DNA of 64,000 nt from Acanthosepion lycidas (taxonomy: Eukaryota > Mollusca > Cephalopoda > Sepiida > Sepiidae). Of the stretch, positions 22,310 to 31,939 are shown piece after piece. The stretch lies in NCBI GenBank assembly GCA_963932145.1, contig OZ010581.1, positions 87,441,287 through 87,505,286 on the forward strand, read 5' to 3'. Position 1 is the first letter of the stretch. Each line of letters starts with the position of its first letter. The position numbers were made by a program, and so were the translations under genes. Under the pieces are notes generated by a model. That model did not search any database. It was not told where the DNA came from and saw only the letters and a program-made list of their open reading frames with translations.

Positions 22310-23159
22310 GAGGTGCGAGACATGAAGCTATTAGAGTAGAAGAGACGGCTACATTTAGGAATTTCGACAGTGAAGGGGTGAGAGCGGTATGCCAGCCTCG
22401 TATGGCGCTTGAACTCATGACGTCTGGGAACCAGCGAATACAGCTCCTCGGAGCAATTTCCATGGAATTATTTGTAGAACAGACAGAGGGAGGCGACGGC
22501 GCGTCTGTGAGAAAGTGATTGTAGACGAGACGCCAGGGTAGGGCCAACTACATTGCATATCCGCCTCTGGAGCCTATCAATAACCGTGAGGCAAACAGAA
22601 GGGGCACCAGCAATACTCCAGGCAAGGGCGAATTGTTGATTTGTAGATCTGGAGGATCGACTGCGGGGAGAAAAACTTCCTGGCGCGGCTCAGGGAGCCA
22701 ATTTTCCTTGCAGTGGACAAGGCAATTGACTCAATGTATTTATTCCATCTCAGGTCAGCAGTCAACGTGAGACCGAGAAGCCACAGAGAGTTGCTCTCTA
22801 GAAGTTGAGCGTCAGACATTCTAATGGAGGGAAAGGAAGGATCTGTGTGGTGATTAATAGAGAGCAGTTTTGTCTTAGAAGCGTTGAAGTTGACCAGCCA
22901 ATTCGTGCCCCAGTTCACAATCGATTGGAGGTTCTTTTTCGAAACGCACAGCCAGGCGAGTTTTGTCAGCGAGACTAGATTTGTATTTGAGGCAGGAATA
23001 AATTGTGGTGTCATCCGCGTATATGCCAACTTGGGAAGTTATTGCGTCAGGGAGGTCATTTATGTAGATATGGAATACAGTGGGGCCTAGGATGGAGCCT
23101 TGAGGAACACCTGCGTTCGTGGGATAGGAACTGGAGGAGAATGCATTGAGAACGACCTT

Positions 23160-23160
<1 letters not shown>
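22310..23160 (-). pseudogene. Jockey/CR1-like LINE reverse transcriptase fragment
   Basis: Minus-strand frames give, in order: MKVVLNAFSSSS, GVPQGSILGPTVFHIYINDLPDA, GIYADDTTIYS (catalytic Asp pair at about 23,009-23,020), WLVNFNASKTKLLSINHH, LRWNKYIESIALS, FFSPQSILQIYKSTIRPCLEYC and [18 protein letters not shown]. This is the RT palm, thumb and C-terminal tail of a non-LTR retrotransposon. Frameshifts separate the GVPQGS/YADD part from the NWLVNFNAS part and again near 22,560. Both ends are cut by (TA)n blocks. Related copies are at 26.9-27.9 and 36.0-37.1 kb. Confidence 0.85.
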
Positions 23161-23234
<74 letters not shown>

Positions 23235-23249
23235 ATATATATATATATA
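23161..23249. repeat. (TA)n tract at PLE-A end
   Basis: About 65 bp of TA plus a shorter run, directly abutting the 3' end of the minus-strand PLE-A copy. Confidence 0.95.
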
Positions 23250-23280
23250 TTTATGAATAAAACTGACAATAGGAAAACTG

Positions 23281-23327
23281 GTAATTGCTGACGCGTTTCG
23301 TCCAATGCGGACTTTATCAAAGCAAAA
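23281..23327 (-). ncRNA. Hammerhead-like motif at PLE-A 3' end
   Basis: Minus strand: TTGCT / TTGATAA / A-GTCC-loop-GGAC / GAAA / CGCGTC / AGCAA. Stem I (TTGCT with AGCAA) and stem II (GTCC with GGAC) are perfect, and GAAA and GUC are present. The first box is UUGAUAA instead of CUGAUGA, changing two conserved positions, and an extra A precedes stem II. It is probably a decayed hammerhead. Confidence 0.5.
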
Positions 23328-23449
23328 TACGAAAATGAAATTAAATGAACAAAGTAACTAATAAAAACAAAAACAGAATGTACCTAGCAACTGGAATGTA
23401 GAGAAACGCTATTTTCATATTTTTAACTGAAAAATAACGTCAGTAATTG

Positions 23450-24212
23450 TCACGTGTGGAGAATATTGTCATTATATAACTGTGTTGATGTATTCAACCA
23501 TTTTCTTTTGATTTTATGAATCTGTTGTGTATATTTGTTTGTAAGAGCATTAATTTTGTTAAGAAAGGTGAAATAGGGAAAAAAACCTGGGCTTAGATTA
23601 ATATTTGGGTAGTTTACTATGGCGGCACTCTTCAGAATTTTCCTTCTGAGTGAGTTATTTTCTTTTTTTATGAGTTTAGCATTTTTAAAATCAAAATTAT
23701 GGTTGAATTTATTTCTATGTATGACTAGTGCATTACCTAAGTTGTTTTTTGTGAGGTCTCTTTTGTGCTCATAAATGCGTTTTTTCAAACTTCTACTTGT
23801 TTCTCCAATATATTGAGAGGAACAGTTTTGGCAATTTATTCTATAAATGCCTGCTTCAGAAATATTAGTGCTATTATTGTTTGAAGATCTTAGTATATCC
23901 TTAATGGTTTTGGAAGTGTTTGTGACTATTTCAAGATTATTTAGATGGGATAGGTTATTCTGGATAGTTGACGTGACAGAATTGGTCGGTAGTATTATGT
24001 ATCTGTTTTCATGTGATTTACTATTGCGGATTATGTTATTAGTCTTGTTTCGGTTGTATATTTTGTATGCCTTTCTTCTTGCGTTGTGGATGAAATTATA
24101 TGGGTATTGTAGGTTTTTGAATGTGTTTTCTATGTATGTTTCTTCTTTAAATAAATATTGAGGACTACAGATTCTTAATGCTCTTAGATAGAAACCAATA
24201 ATAATTCCAGAT
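23450..24212 (-). CDS. PLE-A linker and GIY-YIG endonuclease part
   Basis: An uninterrupted minus-strand frame that continues the RT protein after a 1-nt insertion near 24,215. After the linker (QYPYNFIHNARRKAYKIYNRN) comes the nuclease core GIYRINCQNCSSQYIGETSRSLKKRIYEHKRDL: GIY and YIG motifs, a CxxC zinc-binding pair, catalytic-type R and E. A tail with a further H-rich segment (NKFNHNFDF) follows. In EN+ PLEs this domain nicks the target for integration. The frame has no start codon of its own, because it is the C-terminal half of one polyprotein. Confidence 0.85.
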
Positions 24213-25448
24213 TTAATTTTTTAAAGGGTGGTTTGAGTAGAAGCTGATCAGATCATTTTTATTTGTAGCCTTTCTGTAAACGTCAAAATTGAGTTCGTTA
24301 TTATTTCTAATTAACAAAATGTCCAGGAACGGAAGAGTGCGGTTGATTTCAGTTTCGAAAGTGAAGTTTATTGTAGGTTCAATGTTGTTAAGTTTGGAGA
24401 GAAGATCCGTTAAATTGGTGTTTTTTGGAATTATTAATAATGAGTCGTCTATGTATCTGAAATATGAAGAGTTTGTAGGGAGAATATTTTTGAATGAGTC
24501 ACTTTCTAGAAATTCTAAAAATAGACACGCAAGAACGTCGCTGAGAGGAGATCCCATTGGCAAACCAAATTTCTGCCTGTAATAATGGTTATTAAAAGTA
24601 AAGAAGCATAGCTTGGTAATTGGTTGGCACATTTTTATAATTTTGTGTGTAGATATAGGTAATTTGATTTTTGGATTTGTTAGGTGTTTTTTTAGTAAAT
24701 TTAACCATTTATCTATGGGGAAGTTTGTATAAAGAGATTGTATATCTAAACTAGTCATATATTTATTTTCAATGTCTATGCTTTTTAGCTTGTTTAAGAG
24801 GTCGCCTGAATTTTTTATGTGTGATGGACTAATAGTGCCGAGAAGTGGAGTTAAAATTCTGCTTAGTTTGCGGGCTATTTTATGTGGAGCGCTACCTATC
24901 CCTGATATGATACGTCTCATTGGTATGTTCGGTTTATGCGTTTTTGGTAATCCATATAATATGGGTGTTTTTGTATGGTATTCAATGAGCTTTAACCAGG
25001 AGAAGTCTTCATTTTTTAGTAGTTTTTTAATGTTGCTTGTAAACTTTTGTGTTTCTTTTATAGCTATGCTTTCATTTACTTTTTCATAGATGTTATTATC
25101 ATTAATGAGCTCCCTTATCTTCTGTTGGTAAATGTGTTTATCCATAATTACAATTCCCCCGCCCTTATCAGAAGTAGATATATGTATGTTTCTGTTGTTA
25201 GCTAATTCTTTCAAAGCGTTGATATATCTTCGAGGAAGTGCGGTGTCATTCGTATTTTTGTGTGAAGCTGTGATTAGGCCCTGAATATAGCCTTTGGTAA
25301 AATCGGAGTCATTGTGGTGATGATTTTTAATTATGTAATCCGTAGTATCATATTTCGGTAATCCAGTGGCAAATTTCTGACCAAAGCTGAGTGCTTCTAG
25401 TTGTGTATCCGACAGTTGGAATTTGGATAAATTTGTTAAATGGTCCAA
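24213..25448 (-). CDS. PLE-A reverse transcriptase
   Basis: A 411-codon frame. N-terminal PLE region LSDTQLEALSFGQKFATGLPK (12-32); TSDKGGGIVIMDK (92-104); YGLPKTHK (165-172); RRIISGIGSAPHKIARKLSRILTPLL (178-203). Motif A TSLDIQSLYTNFP has Asp at 235; motif B is GLPMGSPLSDVLACLFLEFLE (295-315); motif C is FRYIDDSLLI with the catalytic YIDD at 332-335; then LPFLDILL (372-379) and YRKATNKNDLISFYSNHP (391-408). All catalytic residues are present. The frame ends at a stop created by one extra A compared with the sister copy (FYSNHPSKIKSG at 25,780). PLE RTs resemble telomerase RT. The 5' end is lost at the junction at 25,449-25,475. Confidence 0.92.
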   Translation of the reverse strand: MDHLTNLSKFQLSDTQLEALSFGQKFATGLPKYDTTDYIIKNHHHNDSDFTKGYIQGLITASHKNTNDTALPRRYINALKELANNRNIHISTSDKGGGIVIMDKHIYQQKIRELINDNNIYEKVNESIAIKETQKFTSNIKKLLKNEDFSWLKLIEYHTKTPILYGLPKTHKPNIPMRRIISGIGSAPHKIARKLSRILTPLLGTISPSHIKNSGDLLNKLKSIDIENKYMTSLDIQSLYTNFPIDKWLNLLKKHLTNPKIKLPISTHKIIKMCQPITKLCFFTFNNHYYRQKFGLPMGSPLSDVLACLFLEFLESDSFKNILPTNSSYFRYIDDSLLIIPKNTNLTDLLSKLNNIEPTINFTFETEINRTLPFLDILLIRNNNELNFDVYRKATNKNDLISFYSNHPLKN

Positions 25449-25475
25449 GATCGTCAGAAAAGACCTAATAACAAA

Positions 25476-26437
25476 CTATTTTTAGAATTTCTAGAAAGTG
25501 ACTCATTCAAAAATATTCTCCCTACAAACTCTTCATATTTCAGATACATAGACGACTCATTATTAATAATTCCAAAAAACACCAATTTAACGGATCTTCT
25601 GTCCAAACTTAACAACATTGAACCTACAATAAACTTCACTTTCGAAACTGAAATCAACCGCACTCTTCCGTTCCTGGACATTTTGTTAATTAGAAATAAT
25701 AACGAACTCAATTTTGACGTTTACAGAAAGGCTACAAACAAAAATGATCTGATCAGCTTCTACTCAAACCACCCTTCAAAAATTAAATCTGGAATTATTA
25801 TAGGTTTCTATCTAAGAGCATTAAGAATCTGTAGTCCTCAATATTTATTTAAAGAAGAAACACACATAGAAAACACATTCAAAAACCTACAATAACCATA
25901 TCATTTCATTCACAACGCAAGAAGAAAGGCATACAAAATATACAACCGCAACAAGACTAATAACATAATCCACAATAGTAATCACATGAAAACAGATACA
26001 TAATACTACCGACCAATTCTGTCACGTCCACTATCCAGAATAACCTATCCCATCTAAATAATCTTGAAATAGTCACAAACACTTCCAAAACCATTACGGA
26101 TATACTAAGATCTTCAAACAATAATAGCACTAATCTTTCTGAAGCAGGCATTTATAGAATAAATTGCCAAAACTGTTCCTCTCAATATATTGGAGAAACA
26201 TGTAGAAGTTTGAAAAAACGCATTTATGAGCACAAAAGAGACCTCACAAAAAACAACTTAGCTAATGCACTAGTCATACACAGAAATAAATTCAACCATA
26301 ATTTTGATTTTAAAAATGCTACACTCATAAAAAAAGAAAATAACTCTCTCAGAAGGAAAATTCTGGAGAGTGCCGCCATAGTAAGCTACCCAAATATTAA
26401 TCTACGCCCAGGTTTTTCCCTATTTCACCTTTCTTAA
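25476..26437 (+). pseudogene. PLE-A copy 2 RT tail and endonuclease
   Basis: The frame at 25,440-25,895 reads RT motif C (FRYIDDSLLI) through FYSNHPSKIKSGIIIGFYLRALRICSPQYLFKEE without the frameshift seen in copy 1. A stop at 25,895 and base changes near 25,980 break the linker. GIYRINCQNCSSQYIGETCRSLKKRIYEHKRDL follows at about 26,148-26,246, and a 1-nt deletion after INLRPGF ends the frame at 26,437. Confidence 0.85.
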
Positions 26438-26666
26438 CAAAATTAATGCTCTTACAAACAAATATACAAAACAGATTCATAAAATCAAAAGAAAATGGTT
26501 GAATTCATCAACACAGTTATATAATGACAATATTCTCCACACGTGACAATTACTGACGTTATTTTTCAGTTAAAAATATGAAAATAGCGTTTCTCTACAT
26601 TCCAGTTGCTAGGTACATTCTGTTTTTGTTTTTATTAGTTACTTTGTTCATTTAATTTCATTTTCG

Positions 26667-26713
26667 TATTTTGCTTTGATAAAGTCCACATTGGACGAAA
26701 CGCATCAGCAATT
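26667..26713 (+). ncRNA. Hammerhead-like motif, PLE-A copy 2
   Basis: Same layout as the motif at 23,281-23,327: TTGCT / TTGATAA / GTCC-loop-GGAC / GAAA / CGCATC / AGCAA. The loop and stem III differ slightly between copies, while the stem I and stem II pairs are kept. Confidence 0.5.
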
Positions 26714-26778
26714 ACCAGTTTTCCTATTGTCATTTTTATTCATAAATATTGTCTCTCTACTGATTAATTCGGAGAAAT

Positions 26779-26780
<2 letters not shown>

Positions 26781-26828
<48 letters not shown>
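26781..26828. repeat. (TA)n tract
   Basis: It lies about 30 bp beyond the 3' end of PLE-A copy 2, mirroring the tract at 23,161. Confidence 0.95.
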
Positions 26829-26830
<2 letters not shown>

Positions 26831-26939
26831 TGTAGGCACAGTCACTAAGAAGAAACTCGGGCAAGCCATCTGATCCTTCTACTTATTGGACTATTAGAAC
26901 TCTATCACTTTGGGGTAGGTAATCTCTAATCAACTCAGT

Positions 26940-28085
26940 ATAGATTAAGCATATCAATTCGCTGGGTCTTCAATATAGCTTTCACTTTAAGTCAGCTATT
27001 GACGTATTAACGATTATTGTTGAAAGTGTTGATCAAGTTTTAGATAAGAATGTTGAAGCTCGAGCAGTTGCTTTAGACATGTCGAAGGCATTTGACGGGG
27101 TTTGGCATGCTAGTCTTCTTCACATGTTAAGAGGTTATGATATTTCTGGATGAATGTTTGAACTGATTCAGTCTTTCTTATCAAATCATGAAATGAAAGT
27201 CTTGAAATTTTGAATGGCTCCTTTTCTAGATAGACTTGCCTTAATGCAGGTGTAACCCATGGCTTTGTCATTGAACCTACGTTGTTCCTAATGTGAGTTC
27301 TCAACTTCGTATCTATAATGATACATAGATACCGAGTGGAAAACAACTATTTATTCCTGACTTGATAGGAAAACAGCCGTTCGATAAGCTAAAATTAGCA
27401 GGTGGTCTCAAAAATAACCTAAAATCTGATGTTAACTGGCGTAAGGTACGGCATGTTAATTTGAACGAAACTGATTTTTTTAATCGTCTGAAGGATCCTT
27501 TTTGCCTTCCATCAGCATTCTTGCTAACTTCCAGCAGTGTGGCTCATTGTCCCTTCTCAGACTAACGTTTTCCTCTAATTTGAAGTGGAAACATTATAAT
27601 GAATAAATTGCTAGATGTGCTGCTAGGAAAAATGGTTCACTGTGTCGTGTTAGACAGTTTTTCTCGCCACAATCGTTCTAACACATTTATAAGTCCACCA
27701 TTCGTTTGTGCATTGGACATTGTGTCTGGTGCTTCTGCAATGTATTTAGAGATTCATGATAAAATCCAAAGAATATGCAATGTTATTGGTTCTGATCTGG
27801 AATCTCAGCTTGTCACTTTCCCACTACTGTAACATAGCATCCCTGTGCATTTCCTATAAATATTTTTATGAAAATTTGATGAACTTTGCTCTATAGTAAT
27901 TTCGAATTCGTACTACTAGATTGGCGGAAAAGTCTCATAATTTCCTAGTTGAAATGACTAGATGTAATTGTAGAATCTGTGCTAACAGTTTCTTGTATTG
28001 CACTTCTAGCTTTTGGGACTATCTCCCGGATTCTTGCTTTTCAGTCAACTTCAAAGATTTAAATGCTATTTCATTCGTTATCTTC
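26940..28085 (+). pseudogene. Jockey/CR1-like LINE fragment
   Basis: Translation yields SAIDVLTIIVESVDQVLDKN, ARAVALDMSKAFDGVWHASLLHMLRGYDISG (RT motif A) and LIQSFLSNHEMKVL. After a gap come KIQRICNVIGSDLESQL and weakly SNLSFYC, parts of the tail. The GVPQGS/YADD catalytic block is missing or unrecognisable, and there are many stops. It is the same LINE group as 22.3-23.2 and 36.0-37.1 kb. Confidence 0.75.
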
Positions 28086-28187
28086 TAACTTGTCCTTTTA
28101 TTGTTATTTCTCCTTAATAAGGTTTTCTTTTCCTCATATTCCTTCACACTCAGTAATCCATTGTCTTACCTTTCGAAGGATGGCATG

Positions 28188-28188
<1 letters not shown>

Positions 28189-28232
<44 letters not shown>
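28189..28232. repeat. (TA)n tract
   Basis: TA dinucleotides, 44 bp. Confidence 0.95.
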
Positions 28233-28234
<2 letters not shown>

Positions 28235-29100
28235 GACAAACACAGTTATATATCTTAGTCATCAAAACCCTGATAATGATATATGAAAATATCGAAAGTA
28301 CTCGGGAAAATTAAAAATGAATAAATATAACCACGTTACCATTCTCGCTGTGTTTAATCATGAAACAAGAAAGCTCATCCATGTTTACGAAAGTATTTAT
28401 TGAAAATAAGTTTAATCAGATATATTTAAATAAATAAATAAATATATATTTTCTGTTTATTCGTTATTTCCAGGAGCCAGGCAAACCTACCTAGGTTTCA
28501 CCTAAACGGATCGTCAGGGTAATGCTGAATTTATATATGTTGGTTGGGAGGTAACAGGTGCTACTGCACAATGATCATATGCACGCAAATTTTATTTTAT
28601 CTTAGAAATGACAAAATAGGCAACAATATATCTACATTGTGAATCGAATACTCTTTTTCAACAAACCTCCAATTAAAACATTTTTTCTTGAAAATCAAAT
28701 ATTTTTAAATGAAGATCATCTTCAGACAAAGTAGATGAAACAAGATTTTCGAGAAAAAATATGGAATACAAAATTTGATAAACCGATTCTTAACCAAAAA
28801 CATTCAAAATACCATTTCTGTTTATCTTCTACTACATTCGTTAATTTAATTTATTTGCTATCTGAAAAGGGTTAGCATAAGATATTAAATAAAGCGGAGA
28901 AAATTCAATTTTTCTATTATAGACCTTTTAGTTATTCACAAAATGTATTCATTTGATTTTCACCATAACTGTTGTGTTTAAATAATCCCAGTAAATAAAA
29001 CAAATCCGCTTAGAATAAAGTACAGAATAAATTATTCAGTTATTTACGATAAATCAAATTTTAAAGATAATATTTGAAAATATTTCAAAAATATGTGTCG
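28235..29100. other. No gene; hammerhead-like motif at 28,480-28,535
   Basis: AT-rich. On the minus strand CTGACGA, TCC-GTTTA-GGT, GAAAC and an ACCTAGGT mini-hairpin occur in the hammerhead order near 28,490-28,530. The first box fits CUGANGA fully. A three-base stem I (ACC/GGT) can form. No surrounding PLE coding sequence is seen. Confidence 0.4.
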
Positions 29101-29104
29101 TTAT

Positions 29105-29400
29105 ATGCCTTAAGGTGGAGTAATGGATTGCGACTCGGACTGAGGAATCGAAGAGCTGAGTTCGAATTCCAGTCGAATCCATTACATTCACTTAATTTCC
29201 TAATACCATCTTCTCCCCCTCCCAGCTATGGGTAAATAACGGAACAGACCCGGTTCTATATCCTTGGATGGCAACTGGTCTACCGCGGAAAGAAAGGGCA
29301 GCATACTATGGGCAAAAAAATATGACTCGTCAGTCGTGTATCGAAAGATACATGATCACCTACACATGTATCACCCAATGACACACAACTGACATATATC
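29105..29400 (+). mobile_element. tRNA-derived SINE
   Basis: The head GGTGGAGTAATGGATTGCGACTCGG...GAGCTGAGTTCGAATTCCAG has an A-box-like part and a strong B-box (GAGTTCGAATTCC). A non-coding body follows (TCTTCTCCCCCTCCCAGCTATGG...), up to about 29,400. No hammerhead motif follows this one. Exact ends and duplications are not resolved. Confidence 0.6.
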
Positions 29401-29624
29401 TTATATCAGTTTGCATTACAAAATATGATACGAAAAGGTGAACATTGGCTAGGTATTTTCTACTTCTTTTTACTTACACGTGTTCATGTAAATGTTAAGT
29501 TGGTTAAGTATTCTTTACCTGCAGCAGCTATAAATAATATAACAAAATTTATATTTATATTTACACACATTCATACGGACAGAGGGCCAACTTGACATTA
29601 ATTAATTTTCATTCTTTCAATATG

Positions 29625-30150
29625 ACATGCTTACGGAGGTGTTGAGGCCTCACACTTATACACACACCCACACGGATATACACACTTACACACATCATAC
29701 TCACTCACTCCCTAATGAGACAAATGATAATAAAACACACCCACAGCAATACACACACTTACACATATCATACTCACTCACTCCCTAAGAACCAAATAAC
29801 ACACACTCAAACACTAAACAGAGACACATCCCCTCTCCAGGGCCAATAAAACTGTCAAACTGACCAAGGGAATTCAGAGAAGCATATATCCATCCAGCTC
29901 TTATCTCAAATAACAACTTAAAAGAGACTGTTTGACCAACACAAGGAATATTAAAAGATTCATGTTAAAAAGATAAAAAAAATTTAAAAAACAAATGAAA
30001 ACTACAGACAAAAGTTCATTTTCTCCATCAAGACATTCATTTCTGTAGTTTACTGCTAGCAGCAAGCAGAAATATTTCTTCTCCCGGTGATGGCCATTTT
30101 AGCCGAAACTAATCGAGGAATCTAAATGAAATAATAATAATAAAAAAAAT
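29625..30150 (+). mobile_element. PLE-C 3'-end fragment
   Basis: Reverse-complement counterpart of 47,690-48,185: TG(C/T)CGGA(G/C)GTGTTGA(G/T)GCCTCA, CACACA-rich repeats, AGAGACACATCCCCT, TAACAACTTAAAAGAGACTG and the terminal GGTGATGGCC...GCCGAAACTA motif. There is no coding part; it is a 3'-end-only insertion. Confidence 0.8.
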
Positions 30151-30425
30151 ATTTTTACGAAAATTTTCTAGAAACATTTAAAAAATAATTTCATTCATTT
30201 GTGAATAAGTCCTGAAAATATCATTAAAATCGGACAATTACTTTATTTTTACAAGAATTTCAAAATTAATGTGTTTTCAACAGAAAAACATCGCAAAAAA
30301 ACAACAACGTTATTTTCATCCCCCCCCCTCGATGACGTAAACAAAAGAAAACTTTGAACGTGTTAGAAGGGATTAAAAAATTAAAAAAAAAAAATAATTA
30401 AAAAAGTGAACTGTCAAAGGTGGCA
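30150..30425 (-). mobile_element. Fragment related to the hAT-like TIR element
   Basis: Its reverse complement aligns with 2,560-2,690 of the hAT-like element (core ATTGTCCGATTTTAATGA, then TTTTCAG and a TTCACA stretch), while 30,340-30,400 resembles 4,115-4,165. TIRs are not visible, so this is an internal or deleted relative. Confidence 0.5.
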
Positions 30426-30429
30426 CATT

Positions 30430-30675
30430 ATTGATATAGAAATGGCTAGAAGAGGAAAGAGAGAAAGAGAGGGAAAGAAAAGGAAAAAAAAAGAAACCGT
30501 GAGAGGTAGCAAGTTGAGACTGGAAGTAGTGTAATATGATATGGACAGCAGGGGAAAGAAGGAAAAAGGGAGGAAAGAGGGAAGGTAGGAGGAGACTTAG
30601 GAGGTAATGTAAGAAATGGTATCGTGGTGGTCAAAGGGGAGGTGGTGAGGAAAAGGGAAAAACGAGGGACTGACC
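30430..30675 (+). repeat. Purine-rich tract
   Basis: GAAAGAGAGG/GGAAAAAG-rich plus strand, non-coding. Confidence 0.6.
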
Positions 30676-30679
30676 TATT

Positions 30680-31385
30680 TAATAGTTGTAATCTAACTGA
30701 AGTTTGGTTCAACAGAAACCCTCAGATGTTAATACAAAGAATCTAAATTGTATAAAATCTTAAGCGGTAAACTCAGTAAAAGAGAGATAATTCAGAATTA
30801 ATGGTTTATTAAATTACCATCTTAGATAATAAGAGGGAAATCTTAAAGATTTAGAGAGAATTCAAAAATTTACATATAGTCATTCGCATAGTTTTGTTAC
30901 GCTGTATCACTGCTCATTAGTGCAACTAGACGACCGAATGCTTAAAGCCAGAATCGAAACCAGGCCGATTTGGTATCAGCCAAAATTCTACTTGCCAGCT
31001 ATTGGCGCTTTGACATAGAGAAAGATGAATTCTAGCATATTACTTTTACACACAATGAATAGGAATTTTCGCCGAAATAGATAACTCAGTTATCTATGAT
31101 TTATGATGACCAATAAAAATAGGTGCGTGGCATATTGTTAACTATGAATTATGTGAGGATTCAAGTAGGAATAGTTTGACGATTTATTTCACCCTCAATA
31201 AATAGTGATGCTCTGTCGTTTCCATTTGCGACAAAATAAGCCCGAATGTTATCGCATCACAAGATATTACGCTGAGAAACAATAATTACAGATGTAATAA
31301 AAGCAAATAAGAAGAAAGTAAGTGCATGGATATTGAACTGAAATACTTAAAAAAACATTAAAGATACACCTATATACAAACACAC
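30680..31385. other. No gene seen
   Basis: AT-rich spacer. Confidence 0.5.
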
Positions 31386-31489
<104 letters not shown>

Positions 31490-31517
31490 TACACAAAAAA
31501 TAAATAAAAATTTCCTT

Positions 31518-31624
31518 AACATAGAGATAGTCTATTTCAAGCCGGCTATTATCAGTCCCTAAGTGTCTGATAGGACTGGTGATATCTGCACTCATAACAG
31601 CTTGAAATAGACTATCTTTATGTT
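31518..31624. repeat. Foldback element
   Basis: AACATAGAGATAGTCTATTTCAAGC (31,518-31,542) pairs with 31,600-31,624 (one mismatch). A second inner pair, ATCAGTCC/GGACTGGTGAT, extends the fold. It lies directly right of a (TA)n tract. Probably a small MITE. Confidence 0.65.
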
Positions 31625-31768
31625 GAGGTTATTTTTGTTTTCTTTTTTCCTGTAAAAAATACATATGCTCTGTTAAAATAAAAACATCGAGCTCTCTGAG
31701 GGTCAGTTTTAATAATTAATATTACTAGGATCTACCCGGATTTATATATACCAACATATCGATTACCT

Positions 31769-31774
<6 letters not shown>

Positions 31775-31838
<64 letters not shown>
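31775..31838. repeat. (TA)n tract
   Basis: TA dinucleotides, about 64 bp. Confidence 0.95.
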
Positions 31839-31839
<1 letters not shown>

Positions 31840-31939
31840 TCTGATGGGGTATATCTGTAGAAAAGACAAACTGAATGAATAGACAAGAAGAAAACTATAC
31901 TTAGATTTAGCAAAACTATACTTAGATTATATACCTATT

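Larger units (their letters stand above)
23250..25475 (-). mobile_element. PLE-A copy 1
   Basis: The most complete Penelope-like element in the window. Minus strand: reverse transcriptase (25,448-24,213), one frameshift, linker and GIY-YIG endonuclease (24,212-23,450), 3' untranslated region and a terminal hammerhead-like motif (23,327-23,281), ending at (TA)n. Its 3' 1.27 kb is repeated as an inverted copy at 25,476-26,748, so the two are joined head to head. Confidence 0.88.
25476..26748 (+). mobile_element. PLE-A copy 2, inverted and 5'-truncated
   Basis: The reverse complement of 23,250-24,524 with few differences. It starts inside RT motif B at LFLEFLESDSF and ends with the 3' hammerhead-like motif. 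The left boundary is exact at CTATTTTTAGAATTTC. Endonuclease remains are broken by small indels. Confidence 0.9.

Noticed and set aside
24289-25089. Plus-strand frames at 24,289-24,582 and 24,772-25,089
   Set aside because: They are antisense shadows of the PLE-A reverse transcriptase.
29640-29830. Regular CACAC/ACTCACTC repeats as a CRISPR array
   Set aside because: Units are irregular and belong to the PLE-C 3' region; the same pattern occurs in reverse at 48.0-48.15 kb. The genome is eukaryotic.
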